From the NCBI GenBank assembly GCA_963782475.1, contig CAWAJW010000015.1, positions 1 to 64,000 on the forward strand: a DNA stretch of 64,000 nt. The letters run 5' to 3'. The position numbers were made by a program, and so were the translations under genes. Positions 27,651-40,267 of this stretch are shown in pieces. The number at the start of each line of letters is the position of its first letter. Within the stretch, counting starts at the first letter, position 1. Source of the DNA: CAVQBP01 sp963782475. GTDB lineage: Bacteria > Bacteroidota > Ignavibacteria > Ignavibacteriales > Ignavibacteriaceae. The notes under the pieces were generated by a model. The model was not told where the DNA came from and ran no database searches. It was given only the letters and a program-made list of their open reading frames with translations.

Positions 27651-30347
27651 TTATGGTTTATCAACATATTGATATTGGTCTGTCAAATACTCAAAACTCA
27701 TATTTGCCTGCACGGCATTATGCGGAATTAAAATATACTTCCAAGATTTGCCTTCATTTTTAGCAGTGTATTCGGATGCATATTTACAGTATTCTATAGC
27801 TGCCCTTGCTTTTTCTTTTACTTCAGTATCTTCTATATCACCTTCTTTTTTAATTTCAATCATATAGATGCAATCATTACTTTCTGCGACAAAATCAGGT
27901 CGATATTGTCTGCTGTTATGCTGCCAATAAATTCTAAATTGATTTGGAGCGGGTCGAAGCCATTTTATAACATCATTATCCTGCTCTAAAATAATAGAAA
28001 AATCTTTCTCGGATTTTGAATCGAATTTGTAAAGTAGATGATATGTCTTCTTGAACCCGGTAAAAATCTTTGTGGGGATTGCACTTGTTGGTGTTATGGT
28101 TTCTTTATAATCGTGTATCTGGTCTTGAGTATATTTTGTATAATTATGGTCCTCAATTTTAGAAAAAGCTTTTACATCGATTATAGGTTCCTCAAATTTG
28201 GGTGCCTCAATATAAAAATGATCCATAAGCTGCTGGTAAATAAATCTACCTATTTCGCTTTTATGGTATTGTATAACATTAATCAATCCATCTTCATCAA
28301 GATAGCTCTTAAATTTTGTAATAGTTTGATCAGCTAACCGGAAAAGCATTTGAGATTGCTCGTCATAATCAATTTCGGGATAATTTATCAATTCATTAAC
28401 AATTAAATTATCCACAGAATCATTTTTTATCCTACCATAAAGACTACCTGAAATAATTGCTGTATCGTTCTCTTGTTCTCTCAGTTTTTTAATTAATATA
28501 TCTTCCGATACCGGTTGATAATTAAGTCTTGTAGTATCAAGTTCAAAATCTCTGAAGCCGCATTTTATTTCTTCCGAAGGTTGAATTGTAATTCGCGGTA
28601 TCTCAATTAAGTTTCGAGTAAATTCCTCTACCACAGAATCATAATGACTTTCAGCTTCCTTTATATATTCATTCGCAAACATAGACTGCTGAGGATCTGC
28701 ATAAACTCTTTGTTTAAGATTTTCTATCGCCATTTTTTTTACTTCCAAATGTTTAAGATCGTTAACATTTTTTACTGCTGTGTTAAGAGAGGGAAGAGTA
28801 GCAAAAATATTTTTCTTTACATCGAGTATAATTTTGGCTTCTTGCTTTTTATCCGGTTCTGTTATTGTTTCTATGCGTTTTTCTTCTTCCTTAAATTCTT
28901 GCACAAATTTTGAAGTTGATGTTACTGCTTCTTTAGGTTTTTGCAGCTCTTCTTCATCAATTATAATTATATTTTCTTTTTTAATTATAGAATCAGGTTT
29001 ATTTGCTTCATCAATTATTTCCTGAAATTTATCATGAGCTACGATAGTAAGCTTATCGACTTTATCTACATTAGTCTTTTTCCCGAACGGCAAGCGCAAA
29101 CCCCGACCGATTGTCTGTTCTCGTAAAGTCTGTGAAGCTGCTGTTCTTAAAGGTACAATTGTATAAAGATTCGTTACATCCCAACCTTCTTTTAACATAT
29201 TCACGTGAATAACAATTTCTATTTTATTATTCCGGATCTTCCAAAGAAAGAAGCTGCTGGATGTTTTCTTCCTTTTCCTCACCTCTTTGATTCGAATGAA
29301 TTTCCATTACTTTATCGGCATATCTTCCATCAAAAAAAGCTGTGGATTGAATCAATGTTTTTAATTGAGAGGCATGATCTGTATCTTTAGCAACGACCAG
29401 CACAAAAGGCTTTACCAACTTTGTTTTACTATCCCGGTAAGTAAATATCAAGAGCAACTTTAGTATCTTCATGTATTCTTATGCCATCTTCAAGCTTAAT
29501 TCTATCAAGCTCTTCATTCGAATATTTGGAAGGATCAAAATCCTTACGTGTTGCAACAGCTGGTTCTTTCACAAAACCATCACGTAATAGCTTTAGCCAA
29601 AGAATATTCATAAACAACATTTTTGAATTTTATTGTGATTACTTCCTCTTTCAACCTGAGGTGTGGCAGTAAGTTCTAATCCTAAAATTGGATTTAGTTC
29701 ATTGATTACTTCCATACCTCTATCAGCACGGTAATGATGAGATTCATCCATCAACAACACTAAATCATCTAAGCTTGTTAAGTATTCAAAATATGATTCA
29801 CCAAGATATTCCGATAATCTTTTTATCCGAGGTATATTTCCACCCCGTAGTCTCAGCATTTATCTTAGAAATATTAAATACATTTATTCTTATTTCAGAT
29901 TGAATCAAAAAGTGATTTTGCATATTGATAATTATCCCCGGTTACTATAACCGGTTTATTATGCACAAACTCACCTATTCCTTTGAAAACATATTTAGGA
30001 TAAGAAGTATCAGAAAAATCGGTAATCAGCTTATTATATATGGTAAGATTTGGAGAAAGAACAAAGAAATTTTTAATCCCTTTTTCCAGATAAAGATAGG
30101 TTACGAATGCACCCATTAACCTTGTTTTACCCACGCCGGTTGCAAGTGCAAAACAAAGAGAAGGGAAGTTCCTTTCAAAATCCGTACAAGTTGGATAAGA
30201 ACTTTTCACAGAAGCCAATGCTTCTTCCAAATTTACTTCTTTACCGGGATTTACTTTTTCCAATAATTCCGAAAGAATGAACAAACTGTCTTCTTGAGGT
30301 TTACGAAGACTTAACCGATTTTTTATATATAATGCATTCTGATTCAT
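27651..30347 (-). pseudogene. res: Type III restriction enzyme Res subunit (about four frameshifts)
   Basis: Frames in order: 29895-30347 with Walker A CFALATGVGKTRLMGAF; 29608-29859 with DExH box LLMDESHHYRADR and the ELTATP motif; 29429-29620 and 29227-29472, short; and 27651-29282 with motif VI (TIGRGLRLPFGKK) and a C-terminal PD-(D/E)XK nuclease (RPDFVAESNDCIYMIEIKKE). Joined length is about 895 residues, as in type III Res proteins. It overlaps Mod by 4 bp (ATGA). In a working enzyme it hydrolyses ATP and cuts DNA at sites left unmethylated by Mod. With four breaks it cannot work unless they are sequencing errors. Confidence 0.8.
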
Positions 30348-32005
30348 TCGTCCTCCCCGGGATTATCTGAAAAGAAACTTGGTTCACCAGTTTTAATTTT
30401 ATATTTATCTTTATTTGGACCAGTTGGAACAAATTCAGGTTCATTATCATCTCTTGGCAATGATATTATATTCAAGCTGTAATCTTCTCTTCCAAATTCA
30501 CATTTCCCAAGTAGCATTTGTGGTATTTTTTTGATACTAATATTTGAATATCGTTTTTCACAAGCTTTAGAATATTTTTTACAGCATATCAATAAGCTTT
30601 CATCAGGCTGCATTTCTTCATGTATTTGATCTAACTTTTCTACTGTAATAAATTGAGTTGTTGTATATATAAAATCTTTTTCAGATGACTGACCTTGTTT
30701 CCAATAAATCTGTTCATCCGGTTTATATTTGAAGCCACAATGTTTTGCCATTGCTGCGGCAAGCATATCAGCATTATATTTTTCTTCAATAATCCAATTC
30801 CCAAATTTATCTTGTTTTAGTAAGCTTGGAGCAAGATAATAATACTTAAAACCACCTCCTCCTTTCCAATTTTCTATTTCAGAAATACCGCCTTGATCTG
30901 TTCCATCGCAGACTTTTTGAAGACGGGGAATTATATGCGTATGGCAGTGCTCGCCAAGCTCGACCATGATCCAGCGGCGGTCCATTTTATGGGCAACGGC
31001 GCCTGTGGTACCTGATCCGGCGAAACTGTCTAAGACAAAATCACCGGGATTAGTAGCGATATCAACAATTTTTTTTAGTAACCTTTCTGGCTTAGGAGTG
31101 CTGAATAAACTTGTTACCGCAACATCAGGAAATAAATTCTTTAGCTCATACTTAGCCTGTCGATTATGGCCCGTTTCATCTAATTCAACCCAAAGTGTTG
31201 ATGGTGGTAATCCTTTTTGATCATTTAAATAATCCTACGAATTATTCTTTTACCATCATTAGAGAATCGGATTTCACCTGTTTTCATTTTTTCCTGAATA
31301 GTTTCCCAAGACCATCTCCAACCATTGGGAGGGTGTTTAATAATGTCCCCATTAGGCCCAGTTATATTATACTGAAGATTTGGTCTTAAGCCAGGATTCT
31401 GTAAATTGTGTCCTTCAAACCATGGCCCCTTAGGATCATTATCAGGATTTTTATAATGCGATCTCTTTTTCGGATCATCTAAAAATTTGGGTTTCCATTC
31501 TGGATTTTTACAGTAAACTAAAATTGAGTTGTGATCCAACGAGAATTGAGTTACATTATTATTACTACTATCAGATGTTCTCCAAATAACATTCGAAATA
31601 AAACTTCTTCTACCGTAAACTTCATCAGCAAAGAAACTTTAAATAATGTCCTTCGTTATCATCTATTGTGATCCAGAGACTCCCATTATCAGATAAAAGA
31701 TTTTTAATAATTTTCAATCTATCTTTCATCAAACTCAACCAAATCGAATGTTCCAAAGAATCATCATAATGATCGAATGCCGCTCCGGTATTATAGGGTG
31801 GATCAATAAATATGCATTTTATCTTTCCAGCAAAATCTTGTTCAAGAGCTTTAAGAGCAAGAAGGTTATCGCCGTAGATGAGTATGTTTTCCGTATTTTT
31901 ATCGCCGTAAGATTTTTCTGGATCTTCAATTAATATTCGGGGTTCAAGCTTTAGCTGCTCATCTTTACCTATCCAGGTAAGTTCAAGTTTGGGTTTGTTG
32001 TTCAA
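30344..32005 (-). pseudogene. mod: Type III DNA N6-adenine methyltransferase Mod (two frameshifts)
   Basis: The order DPPY (IFIDPPYNTG, first frame) then FxGxG (VLDSFAGSGTTGAVAHKMD, last frame) marks a beta-class adenine methyltransferase, the type III Mod class. Frames: 31625-32005, 31225-31622 and 30344-31236, with breaks near 31633 and 31236. I place the start at TTG 32005 with GGAGAAAG in front, 15 bp after the SMC-like gene. The product (~550 aa) would provide target recognition and modification for Res. Confidence 0.8.
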
Positions 32006-32019
32006 TATCTTTCTCCGAA

Positions 32020-34362
32020 TTATTTTGGCTGTTGAAGTGGATAGAGTTTTTTTGCACCACAATTACACTCTCGATATGAACCGGATCGATCACTTTGAGG
32101 TATTTCACCACATTCCTTACAAATAAGTGCTTCAGCAAATTCTTTTACTGATTTACCAAAAGATTTTACTTCAGAATCAGGCAACTCCATACCAACCTCA
32201 TTATAATGTGCACCAATAGTGTTTCTTACCATATTAGTTGACTCTAATTGATCTAAAAATTTTTCAATCTCTTGTTTTACTACTGTGCCATCTTCATTTT
32301 TTAATTCAACATAAAGAGATTTTTTTAACTTTTTATCAATCCCAAAAAATAAATCATGTATTGTCGGAACTTCATTAGCTTTTCTACGCAATTTGCAATC
32401 ATATATCCAAGTAATATTATCTAAAAGGGATTCCAGGAGAATTCCTCCTTTCATAGCTGTAATTTGCCGATCATACTTTTCTTCCGTCAAATAAGAATTT
32501 AATTCATCTAAACTTGAAATAGATCGAACTGAACTAATTCCTTTCTCTAAGAACCAATTATTAAGCTCAATAAGATCTACATTTCTAATGGGACCTTGAG
32601 AATATCTGTATCTTTCGCGCCATGGTCTATAATGAGTAGTAATTATTATTTGGTCAAACTCATCACCTAACTCTGACAACAGAACCATGAATCTTTGTAA
32701 ATGTTCAATATCTACTGAAGTTAGAACATCATCAAATACAAGTATTGATCCTTTAATATTATAATGTTTAGCCAAAGCAATAAATGCACAAATTCCTAGA
32801 GTATCAAGATGTGATTCACTATAGTAAGCAGCAGGAGGACATTCTGCAACAGAATGAAATTTTCCCGTTATTTCAAGTGAACTTATACCCCCTGATTTCA
32901 TAAAGCACCTAATTTTGCCAATTTTTTCATCAGGATGCATTTTCTGATAGTATCTATCAATTGAATTTGAGATATTAAGAAGCACTTTATCCAAAAAATC
33001 TTTTCTAGTTTGCTCGACCAACTCATGAAGTTCGGTTAATTTATTAAACCTTTTTTCATTCTCTTTTGCAAGAATTTCTTTATCATTACGTGTTTTAAGA
33101 TTAGACTTTATTGCGGTTATTTGCCTTAAAGAATTTCGATATTCTCTTAATTTTGCATCAATACTTTCCTTCACTAAATAAATATTATCAAACAATATCA
33201 AGGCTTTTTGATATAATTTATCATCAAGTTTACTCGGCTTATTTAGGAGTTCATGATTCTCCTTCCAGTTAATTTTTAGTTTCTTAACCTCATCGAGTGC
33301 AGAATCTTTAATTAATAGAAAAGTGTTATATTCATTTTTATGAAAGCCTTCTTTTTTACTTTCTAGAACTGCCGTTGCAGACGATAATTTTCTTTCACCA
33401 TCTTCTATTTCTTTTTTTAAGGCGATCATTTTCTTAAAGTTATTTAGCCGGTCAGATATGGATTTTAACAGTTCTTTGGGAATAATAGTTTGTTCGCAAA
33501 CAGGACATGATTTTAGATCGGAAGATTTCTCTAAATAACTTTTTGCACTTTGTAATGTATTAATTAATTCATCGGCATTATTCACTAAACTTTTCTTTTG
33601 TTATTCATATTCCACTAATGATTTTTCATAATCGTTTTTTATTTTTTTATATTCTAAGCTCTTAGTATCTACATCTTTCTTTGAACTGTCTGTCAATTCA
33701 AGTTGCTTTATAATTTTATCTGCAGCATTAATATAATTCTCAATTTCTGTATAGTCTAATTTCACCTGTTCATTTGCCCAAGACAAATAATTTTTTCCTG
33801 GAGCGCCTTCCTGCTCCCAAATATTTTTTAATTGTGCATCAGTCGAATTAAATAATAAAGTCGCTTCATCATATTCTTTCTTTAATGTTATTTTTGCACT
33901 CCTTAAAGAATTCTCATTATCCTGACATTTTGATACATCAATAAATTTTTTTATTTCTGCAAATTTATCTTTAGGGTCTGCATTCACAATATTTAATATC
34001 TGATTTCTTCGAAGTATTTCTATTGTTGGACAATCATCATCCCGGTTAATTATTTTTTCACCTTTATTTGTAATTTTCCCAGTTGAGGTTTTATCATGAA
34101 TGTTTACTTCAATTTTTAGTTTATCCGGGGAGCTATTTATTGAATGAATATATTTGTGTTTAGATTTACCAATCTTTTTATCCTCAATATATTGAAGATT
34201 TTCATTAAATACAAAATCCAATGAATCAACTATTGTTGATTTTCCAGTTCCATTTTCACCAAAAATCATTGCTATAGGTTTATTTGTATCGAATTCTAAT
34301 GAGAACGGTTGTGTAGCACCTTTAAAAGTATCAAGCTTAATACTCTTAATTCTTTTTTTCAT
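32020..34362 (-). pseudogene. SMC/Rad50-like ATPase interrupted by an in-frame stop
   Basis: One frame, apart from a single TAA at 33601-33603 (...SLVEYE stop QKKSLVNNADEL...). Walker A is FGENGTGKSTIVDSL near the start, a Rad50-like C-x2-C hook (KSCPVCEQTI) sits mid-protein between coiled coils, then ABC/Walker B (SILVFDDVLTSVD) with a following His region (ITTHYRP), and the protein ends with a zinc ribbon (CKECGE...CNCGAKK). Total ~780 residues. The start ATG 34362 overlaps the upstream small gene by 17 bp. Such ATPases sense DNA ends or translocate in several defence systems. The stop replaces what should be a Lys or Glu codon. Confidence 0.75.
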
Positions 34363-34537
34363 TTTTTCCCCCTTGTTTGGGTTTCTCTTCCACAAATAAC
34401 GTCCAATCTTCTGATGTTAGATTACCGGTTTCATAACCTTTCTTTAATTTCTCAAGGAATCGAGAATCTATAGTTTTAGATTCATTAAGTTTTTTAATTA
34501 TGATTCCCGCAAGCTCATCATCTGGCTTTTTACTCAT
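34346..34537 (-). CDS. Small hydrophilic protein in the SNF2-SMC-Mod-Res operon
   Basis: 63 residues from ATG 34537 (MSKKPDDELAGIIIKKLNES...), with a second in-frame ATG 12 bp earlier. It is charged and helical, with no family recognised. Its end overlaps the ATPase start by 17 bp, which indicates coupled translation, so it is a real operon member. A role as a small partner of the ATPase is possible. Confidence 0.55.
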   Translation of the reverse strand: MSKKPDDELAGIIIKKLNESKTIDSRFLEKLKKGYETGNLTSEDWTLFVEEKPKQGGKNEKKN

Positions 34538-34652
34538 TTGAAACTCCAAGGTTAAATGATTGATAATTAATTAAGGTTTAAAAACTCAAAATATATTTAA
34601 CTATTTTTCTTCGATCTCAGTTTTATCTTTTATCATATTGATAAAAATATTT

Positions 34653-37559
34653 TCAGCTTATACATCTTATTTCTATTATACAATCTTCCAACTTATTAAA
34701 AAGATCTTTTCCATGACTAAATTTTGTTTTAACTTCAATTCTATTTCCGAAATTAAATTTTCTTTTCTTTCATCTACCTCGTCTTGAGACTTAAAAAGTT
34801 CTAATCTTAATTCATTTCTTTTCTTTTCAAGCTCCTTAATATCACGTTGAGTTTTAACTTTCTCTTCAAGCTTGAGAATTTTCTTTGCTTCAGTTTTTCT
34901 TGATTTAATATCCTTATCAAGCTCTTTTAACTCTATCTCCAGACTATTCTTTTTATCTTCAGCCCATTTATCAAGTTTCTCCATTTCGAGATCAAAATAC
35001 TTCGAATTCCTTTGAGCATTTTCACCAAGAATTTCTGCCTGTCGTTTATATTTTATTTCATCGAGCTTTTCAATTATTGACCGCTGACGGGTTACTACTT
35101 TCTTCCATAGTTGCCGGTAAGGAAAATAATCTAATGCATTGATCAGTATCTATCTCATCATTATCATCACATAATGCCGAGAAAATTAAATGGTCTTCAA
35201 TTTCAAATGATGATATCCGTAAATGAGATAATAAAAGCCAGCCGCTTTTGTTAATTAAAGATTCAAGTATAGATATCTTCTTGTCCGGTGTACCGGTATA
35301 ATCAAAAATTAATGCAACTGTTTTCAGTTGGATATTTTTTGCATTGATCTATAATTCGTTGTGCTAATGAATGTCCTATCCTATAGTTATTAGCATCTTC
35401 GACATTCTTTCCAATTTTATATGGTCCGGGATGAATATTCTCTTCCGGGAATGGATTATTAACTAAATAAAAAGAACCTTCATGATGATCAAATCTTGCA
35501 TAAGGTTCCAAGATAATGTTTAGTAATCTGCCATAACCAGTTTTCATATTTATTAAGGTATAATTTACTTTCTTCGAGACTTATCTTGAGCTTTTCATGA
35601 ACTTCCTCATCAAAATTTTCGAGCAGCTTTTTTCTCGTTTTAGTCATGTTCTCATCAATTTCAACTTCCATTTCTTTCTGCAATTCGTCAAATGCTTTTT
35701 GTATCTCTTCTTCAGTTCGGCAATTCTGATAAATAGCCGCAATCCTTTTTTCAAAATCAACCCCCGATTCTATTGTCCCCAATATTTCATCACTTGCTCC
35801 GAATACACCACTAAACAATTGGAACTTTTCAGAGAGCAATTCAAATACTCTTTGATCTGCTGCATTTCTCCTATTTAAAAAGTTTACTACTACAACATCA
35901 TACTTCTGTCCATAACGATGACATCGTCCAATTCTTTGCTCTATTCTTTGAGGATTCCATGGCAGATCATAATTAACAACAAGCGAACAGAATTGCAGAT
36001 TAATACCTTCTGCTGCAGCTTCCGTAGCAATCATTATTTCTGCTTCATCTCTGAAATATTCTACTATCGCAGCTCGTGTATCTGCTGTTCTTGAACCAGT
36101 TACTTTATCAGTACCTTTATTTTTCTCTAACCAATGCTCGTAGATTTGTTTAGGTTCCGGACCTGAATTTGATCCATTAAATAAAACTGTCTTTCCGGAA
36201 TATTTAGAATTTTCAAGCAGCTCTTTAAGATATTTTTGTGTACGTGTTGATTCGGTAAAGATGACAGCTTTTCTTTTTCCTCCTTTTGCTTCTGTTTCTG
36301 CAAATCCTCTTTCTAAAGCTGTAAGTAATACTTCACCTTTTGAATTCTTTTGTATGGACTTAGCAAGGCTATAAAATTCTTTTAGCTGTGATATTTCTTC
36401 TTTAATATTTGCAATCTCTTCTTCAGTTAATTGTTCTTCCTCCTCATCCGTTTCCTCTTCTTCATTCCACTCATCTTTCTGTTCATCAAAAGTTTCATAT
36501 TCTTCCTCAAGCATTTCCTCAAATAAAGAAGGCTGGTCATGTAAATCAACAACTGCTTCCAGCTTATTCTTTAATGATTCTAATGTTCCCGCAATTGCAT
36601 ATGTAGAAGATGCAAGTAATTTTCTTAAGATTAATGTCATCAATTGGCGCTGACTTGCCGGTAAAGCATAAAGATTAGGTTTCTGAAGATAATCAGATAC
36701 AAGATTATATAATTGATGTTCTTCCTCTGATGGTATAAATTCCTGAGTAATAGGAATACGATTAGTATATTTTACGTACTCCACAACCTGGCGTCGTAAT
36801 GTTCTTTTGCAGACTGATTGTAAACGAGTTTTTAGATCATCAAAACTACCGAATTCAGCTAACCTTAAGAATTGATTCTTAAAGCTCTTAATATCTCCAA
36901 ATGTAAAGTCATCAACTATGCTTACTAAACCGATATAACTCAAGTAATGAATTCTGAAGCGGAGTTGCAGTTAAAAGGATTTTAGGTACATGATTGACGG
37001 ATGTCTTAATAGAATTTGCAATTTTATTCTGAGGTTTATATACATTTCTTAATCTATGTGCCTCATCTATTACTACAAGATCCCAGTTCACTTGCTGAAT
37101 ATAAACTTCCTTATTCCGGGCAAAGTGATATGAGCATATAATAATTTTATTCTGCAGGAATGGATTTAGATTTCCATGTTTAATTTCATTATTAAATGAT
37201 TTGGTTTCTAATATTAAGGACGAAAGAAAGAATTTATCTATTAATTCCTGATACCATTGTTTTCTAAGATTGGATGGTACTATTATTAATATTTTCCTTT
37301 TTCTTTCAGCCCACTTTTGCGCAATTACCAAACCGGCTTCAATAGTTTTACCAAGTCCTACTTCATCAGCTAAGATTGCACCTTTGGATAATGGTGATCG
37401 GAATGCAAATAGTGCAGCATCAACCTGATGAGGATTCAGATCTACTTGGGCATCAAGCAGAATGGAAGCAAGCTTTTCAAAACTATCGGAGGAAATGTGT
37501 TTGGTAATTTCAAAAGCATAATATTTAGCATGATAGGGAGTAATCCCCTGTTGGTTCAT
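34653..37559 (-). pseudogene. SNF2-family helicase (several frameshifts)
   Basis: About 968 residues across frames. 36912-37559: Walker A ADEVGLGKTIEAG, DEAH box VVIDEAHRLRN and LLTATPLQN. 35489-36943: an acidic insertion (EEEETDEEEEQ), then motifs IV-VI (KAVIFTESTRTQKYL, MIATEAAAEGINLQF, QRIEQRIGRCHRYGQ). 34653-35547 and 34676-34984: the usual C-terminal module (NPFPEENIHPGPYKIGK, RIGHSLAQRI) and a long coiled coil. Breaks lie near 36925, 35510 and 35310 and again before the end. It opens the operon; AAGGA precedes the ATG. SNF2 helicases of this kind accompany many restriction-like loci and probably remodel or translocate on DNA. Confidence 0.75.
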
Positions 37560-37699
37560 AATCCTTACAATTCCTTACAAGTCCAAATTATAATCATTTC
37601 AATACTACAAAAAATTTAGGTTTAATGAAATAAAATTATTTAAAATTTCTCATGCTCAAAAAGGATGTATTTTAGTAAGGTATTTCATTTAAGATATGT

Positions 37700-37930
37700 A
37701 ATTAATGATAATTTTTATTTGACATTCGAATAGGATTATTTATATGTATCATTGCTTTATTGCTATATTGTTAATAAAAATAGAAAATTGATTCTGAGGG
37801 GTATCTTTATTCAAGGGAAGCATAAGTATAGGCTTAAGCAGAAATAACTGGTACAGAAGTAAAAGAATGGTCTAAAACCTACGCTATTTCGTATGATTTT
37901 TTAGGGTTGGATAGTTGAGAATCGGACAAC
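37700..37930 (+). repeat. Direct repeat (left) with R2 copy 2
   Basis: It begins with a promoter-like TTTGACATTCGAATAGGATT...TATATGTA and continues with an orf80-like tail (KIDSEGYLYSREA), AAGTATAGGCTTAAGCAGAA and the R2 hairpin CCTACG-CTATTT-CGTATG at 37878-37895. It matches 40220-40580 over about 200 bp. A degenerate GATACTCGA repeat tract follows at 37945-37990. The rest of 37560-37700 shows nothing clear. Confidence 0.75.
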
Positions 37931-38101
37931 TTGGAATAAGAGATAATGAGTGTTCGCTACTCGATGTTCGATACACGATACTCGACGCTCATCCTTAGGG
38001 AGGTAAACTGGATCCGGACTGATAGGTTTGATCTTAACTGGCAAGATAAATATTTTCACTGCAGCTAATATTATTTAAATTATAAATTAAATAGGTATAA
38101 A

Positions 38102-38278
38102 ATGGAAGTGAAAATAGAAAATGGAAAACTAATTATCAGTATTGATTTACAAACACCCACCCCTAGCGCTTCGGGAAAAACATTGGTAGTAGCAAGTACA
38201 CACGGTAATGTGGTTACACAATGTATAATCGATGGGAAACCCGTTGTAATCGGGCTGAATGCTTACATTAAAAAATAA
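38102..38278 (+). CDS. Conserved-looking 58-residue protein
   Basis: ATG 38102 to TAA 38276-38278: MEVKIENGKLIISIDLQTPT, then SGKTLVVASTHGNVVTQ and GKPVVIGLNAYIKK. It is beta-rich with no signal. The S-G-K-x-L-V-V-A-S-x-x-G-N and V-x-G-L-N-A-Y-I-K-K pattern is one I remember from small proteins in Bacteroidota accessory regions, without a known function. An A/T-rich leader with TAGGTATAAA precedes it. It is convergent with the AAA ATPase gene (gap 47 bp). Confidence 0.6.
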   Translation: MEVKIENGKLIISIDLQTPTPSASGKTLVVASTHGNVVTQCIIDGKPVVIGLNAYIKK

Positions 38279-38325
38279 TTTGCGATTCCTAAAACTTTCA
38301 TAAAATTTAAGTAACTGTGTTTAAC

Positions 38326-39960
38326 TCAGTTGATGTGTATACCGGATAGTAGTTTTGCAGAAAGAATGGAGGTGTCCAAAAAGCTGGGTTGTAAATCAGT
38401 ATTACAGAAAGCTTTATCGTTTAATCCTGACTGCAGGCTGACAGGTTTTAATTGTTCGATTTTTGTCTGGCCTTTGTGCTTCTTAAAATATAAAAATGAG
38501 ATTTCATCCCTTTTAAGTTCACCTTTAAACATCTGCATCTGAATTTTTTTGATTAGCTGTTCACTGTTAGTCTCTATGATTAAAGGGACATCTTCTGAAG
38601 TTAATAAAGATGATAAAGCAGCAAGGTGATTTGAATTTAAGTGAAGTTCCGGGTTCTCGATAAATATATAATGATTTAAATAATCAATTTTTGTCCGGTA
38701 ATATATTTGAAAAAGTAAAGGGAAAAAATTTAAGAAACCGCTGCCGGCTTCAGTAAAGTTATGATCAATCCCCTCCATATTGACAATTCTTAATTCTCCG
38801 GTCTCCCGGTTCTTTTTAAGATAACAATATTTTGCCAAATCATATTCGCTTAGAAAATAGAAAATATCAGACCACATCAGATGTTCGGATTCAGTCATCA
38901 ATTCTATATATTCTGCAGTATCTTCTTCAGAAGAAAGAATTTCCGCTTCTTTCTTTGGGAGGAAGATATTCAAGTCCCTATAATCTTTTATATACGGCAT
39001 CTTGCCATTTTTTAGAATGTATTTATATTCAGGTATATAGCGTGGAGAGTTTAAGTTAAGTATAGAAAAATGGGACCTTATTACTACATTAAAATATTTA
39101 AAGAATCTTACCAGCTGCACCAATACTTTAACCAGAATCTCCTTTTTATCGTCCCACGAAAAACTATTCCAGAATTCATTTTCCTCAAGTACATATTTAG
39201 CGAAGGCCCATAGAACAGAAGTCATTTCTTTAGAGATGTCAGATATTTCCAAATAGGTATACCTGAATATATATTCATAGCTCAGGCAAAGATCTTCGAA
39301 CAAAGAATTTAATTTAATATCATCGAATAGTTTCCAGCTAATTTTCCAATCATTATTATTACTAAACTTGTATTTGATTGTAGGTTTGTAAGATATCCAT
39401 GCATGAGAATTATTATCAATAATTTTGATTAGTTTCAAATGGCGTCCATGAGAATCGGATGAGAGAGCTACATCAAATGAAAAGTCAATCTCTGAAATTT
39501 TTTCTTTCATGATACTTTTAAGAGCTTTTGTGGAAGAAGATATTGATTCCAGAAAATCTCTAATGCTGTCAAAGGCAGAATCATCTTTATTGTTCAATCC
39601 GGAATCATTGTCTATCTCATCAGATGATTTACTCTCCTCATATACAGAAGAATCATAATCAAAATATTCGTAATACTCTTTAAGGTTTGAATGGAAGTTA
39701 AATTTGAAGATAATAGGCTTTTTAACTTCGTGATTAAATACTACATCCTCGTAGTTACCTAAATTAGCATTATCATCAATTAAGAAAGTTGTTTTAGGAT
39801 CATCATAATTCTCAATTACATTGAGATGCAGAAATCGAATTGCTTTAACAAGAGCACTTTTACCACTACTGTTCGGACCTATAAGAAATATTTTCCTGCT
39901 AAAATTGAATTTTACATTTTTAAGACAGAGAAAGTTTTTTATAGAAAGTATGGCGGTCAT
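38326..39960 (-). CDS. AAA-family ATPase, SMC/OLD-like, probable defence protein
   Basis: 544 residues from ATG 39960; the longer frame from 40008 lacks support. Walker A FLIGPNSSGKSALVKAI near the start and a late ATPase part, YIFIENPELHLNSNHLAALS (Walker B with E-P-E), followed by LIIETNSEQLI in place of the usual His switch. The lid region between is long and helical. No TOPRIM domain is seen, so it is not a complete OLD nuclease. Stand-alone ATPases of this type act in several defence systems. It lies between two direct repeats and may be a cassette with the 58-aa gene. Confidence 0.7.
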   Translation of the reverse strand: MTAILSIKNFLCLKNVKFNFSRKIFLIGPNSSGKSALVKAIRFLHLNVIENYDDPKTTFLIDDNANLGNYEDVVFNHEVKKPIIFKFNFHSNLKEYYEYFDYDSSVYEESKSSDEIDNDSGLNNKDDSAFDSIRDFLESISSSTKALKSIMKEKISEIDFSFDVALSSDSHGRHLKLIKIIDNNSHAWISYKPTIKYKFSNNNDWKISWKLFDDIKLNSLFEDLCLSYEYIFRYTYLEISDISKEMTSVLWAFAKYVLEENEFWNSFSWDDKKEILVKVLVQLVRFFKYFNVVIRSHFSILNLNSPRYIPEYKYILKNGKMPYIKDYRDLNIFLPKKEAEILSSEEDTAEYIELMTESEHLMWSDIFYFLSEYDLAKYCYLKKNRETGELRIVNMEGIDHNFTEAGSGFLNFFPLLFQIYYRTKIDYLNHYIFIENPELHLNSNHLAALSSLLTSEDVPLIIETNSEQLIKKIQMQMFKGELKRDEISFLYFKKHKGQTKIEQLKPVSLQSGLNDKAFCNTDLQPSFLDTSILSAKLLSGIHIN

Positions 39961-40232
39961 AATATTTTTTTTGTGTGCAAAGGTAGAGAGGATATTTAAT
40001 AAAGGCAAGGATTAACAGTTTGATTGTTTAATATCTGAGCGCTTTAAAAATTAAAAAGCCTCCAATCAGGGGATGAGTGAAGGCTTAACTCTTTATCATC
40101 AAAAGGCAGGGGAGAACCTCTTGAACGAGTGGGCAAAAAATAAAGGATTGAAAAGTTTAATGCAAACTGATGGGAAAAAATGTTTAATATGTTTACACGA
40201 GCTACACATTATGTTTTAAATGACAATTTTCA

Positions 40233-40263
40233 TTTGACATTCGAAAGAGATTATTTATATTTG
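40233..40263 (+). promoter_or_regulatory. Bacteroidota-type promoter
   Basis: TTTG at 40233-40236, exactly 19 bases, then TATATTTG at 40256-40263. This fits the Bacteroidota primary sigma consensus TTTG-N19-TAnnTTTG perfectly. Transcription would start near 40270. The left repeat has the same layout with a decayed -7 box (TATATGTA). Confidence 0.65.
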
Positions 40264-40267
40264 AGTC

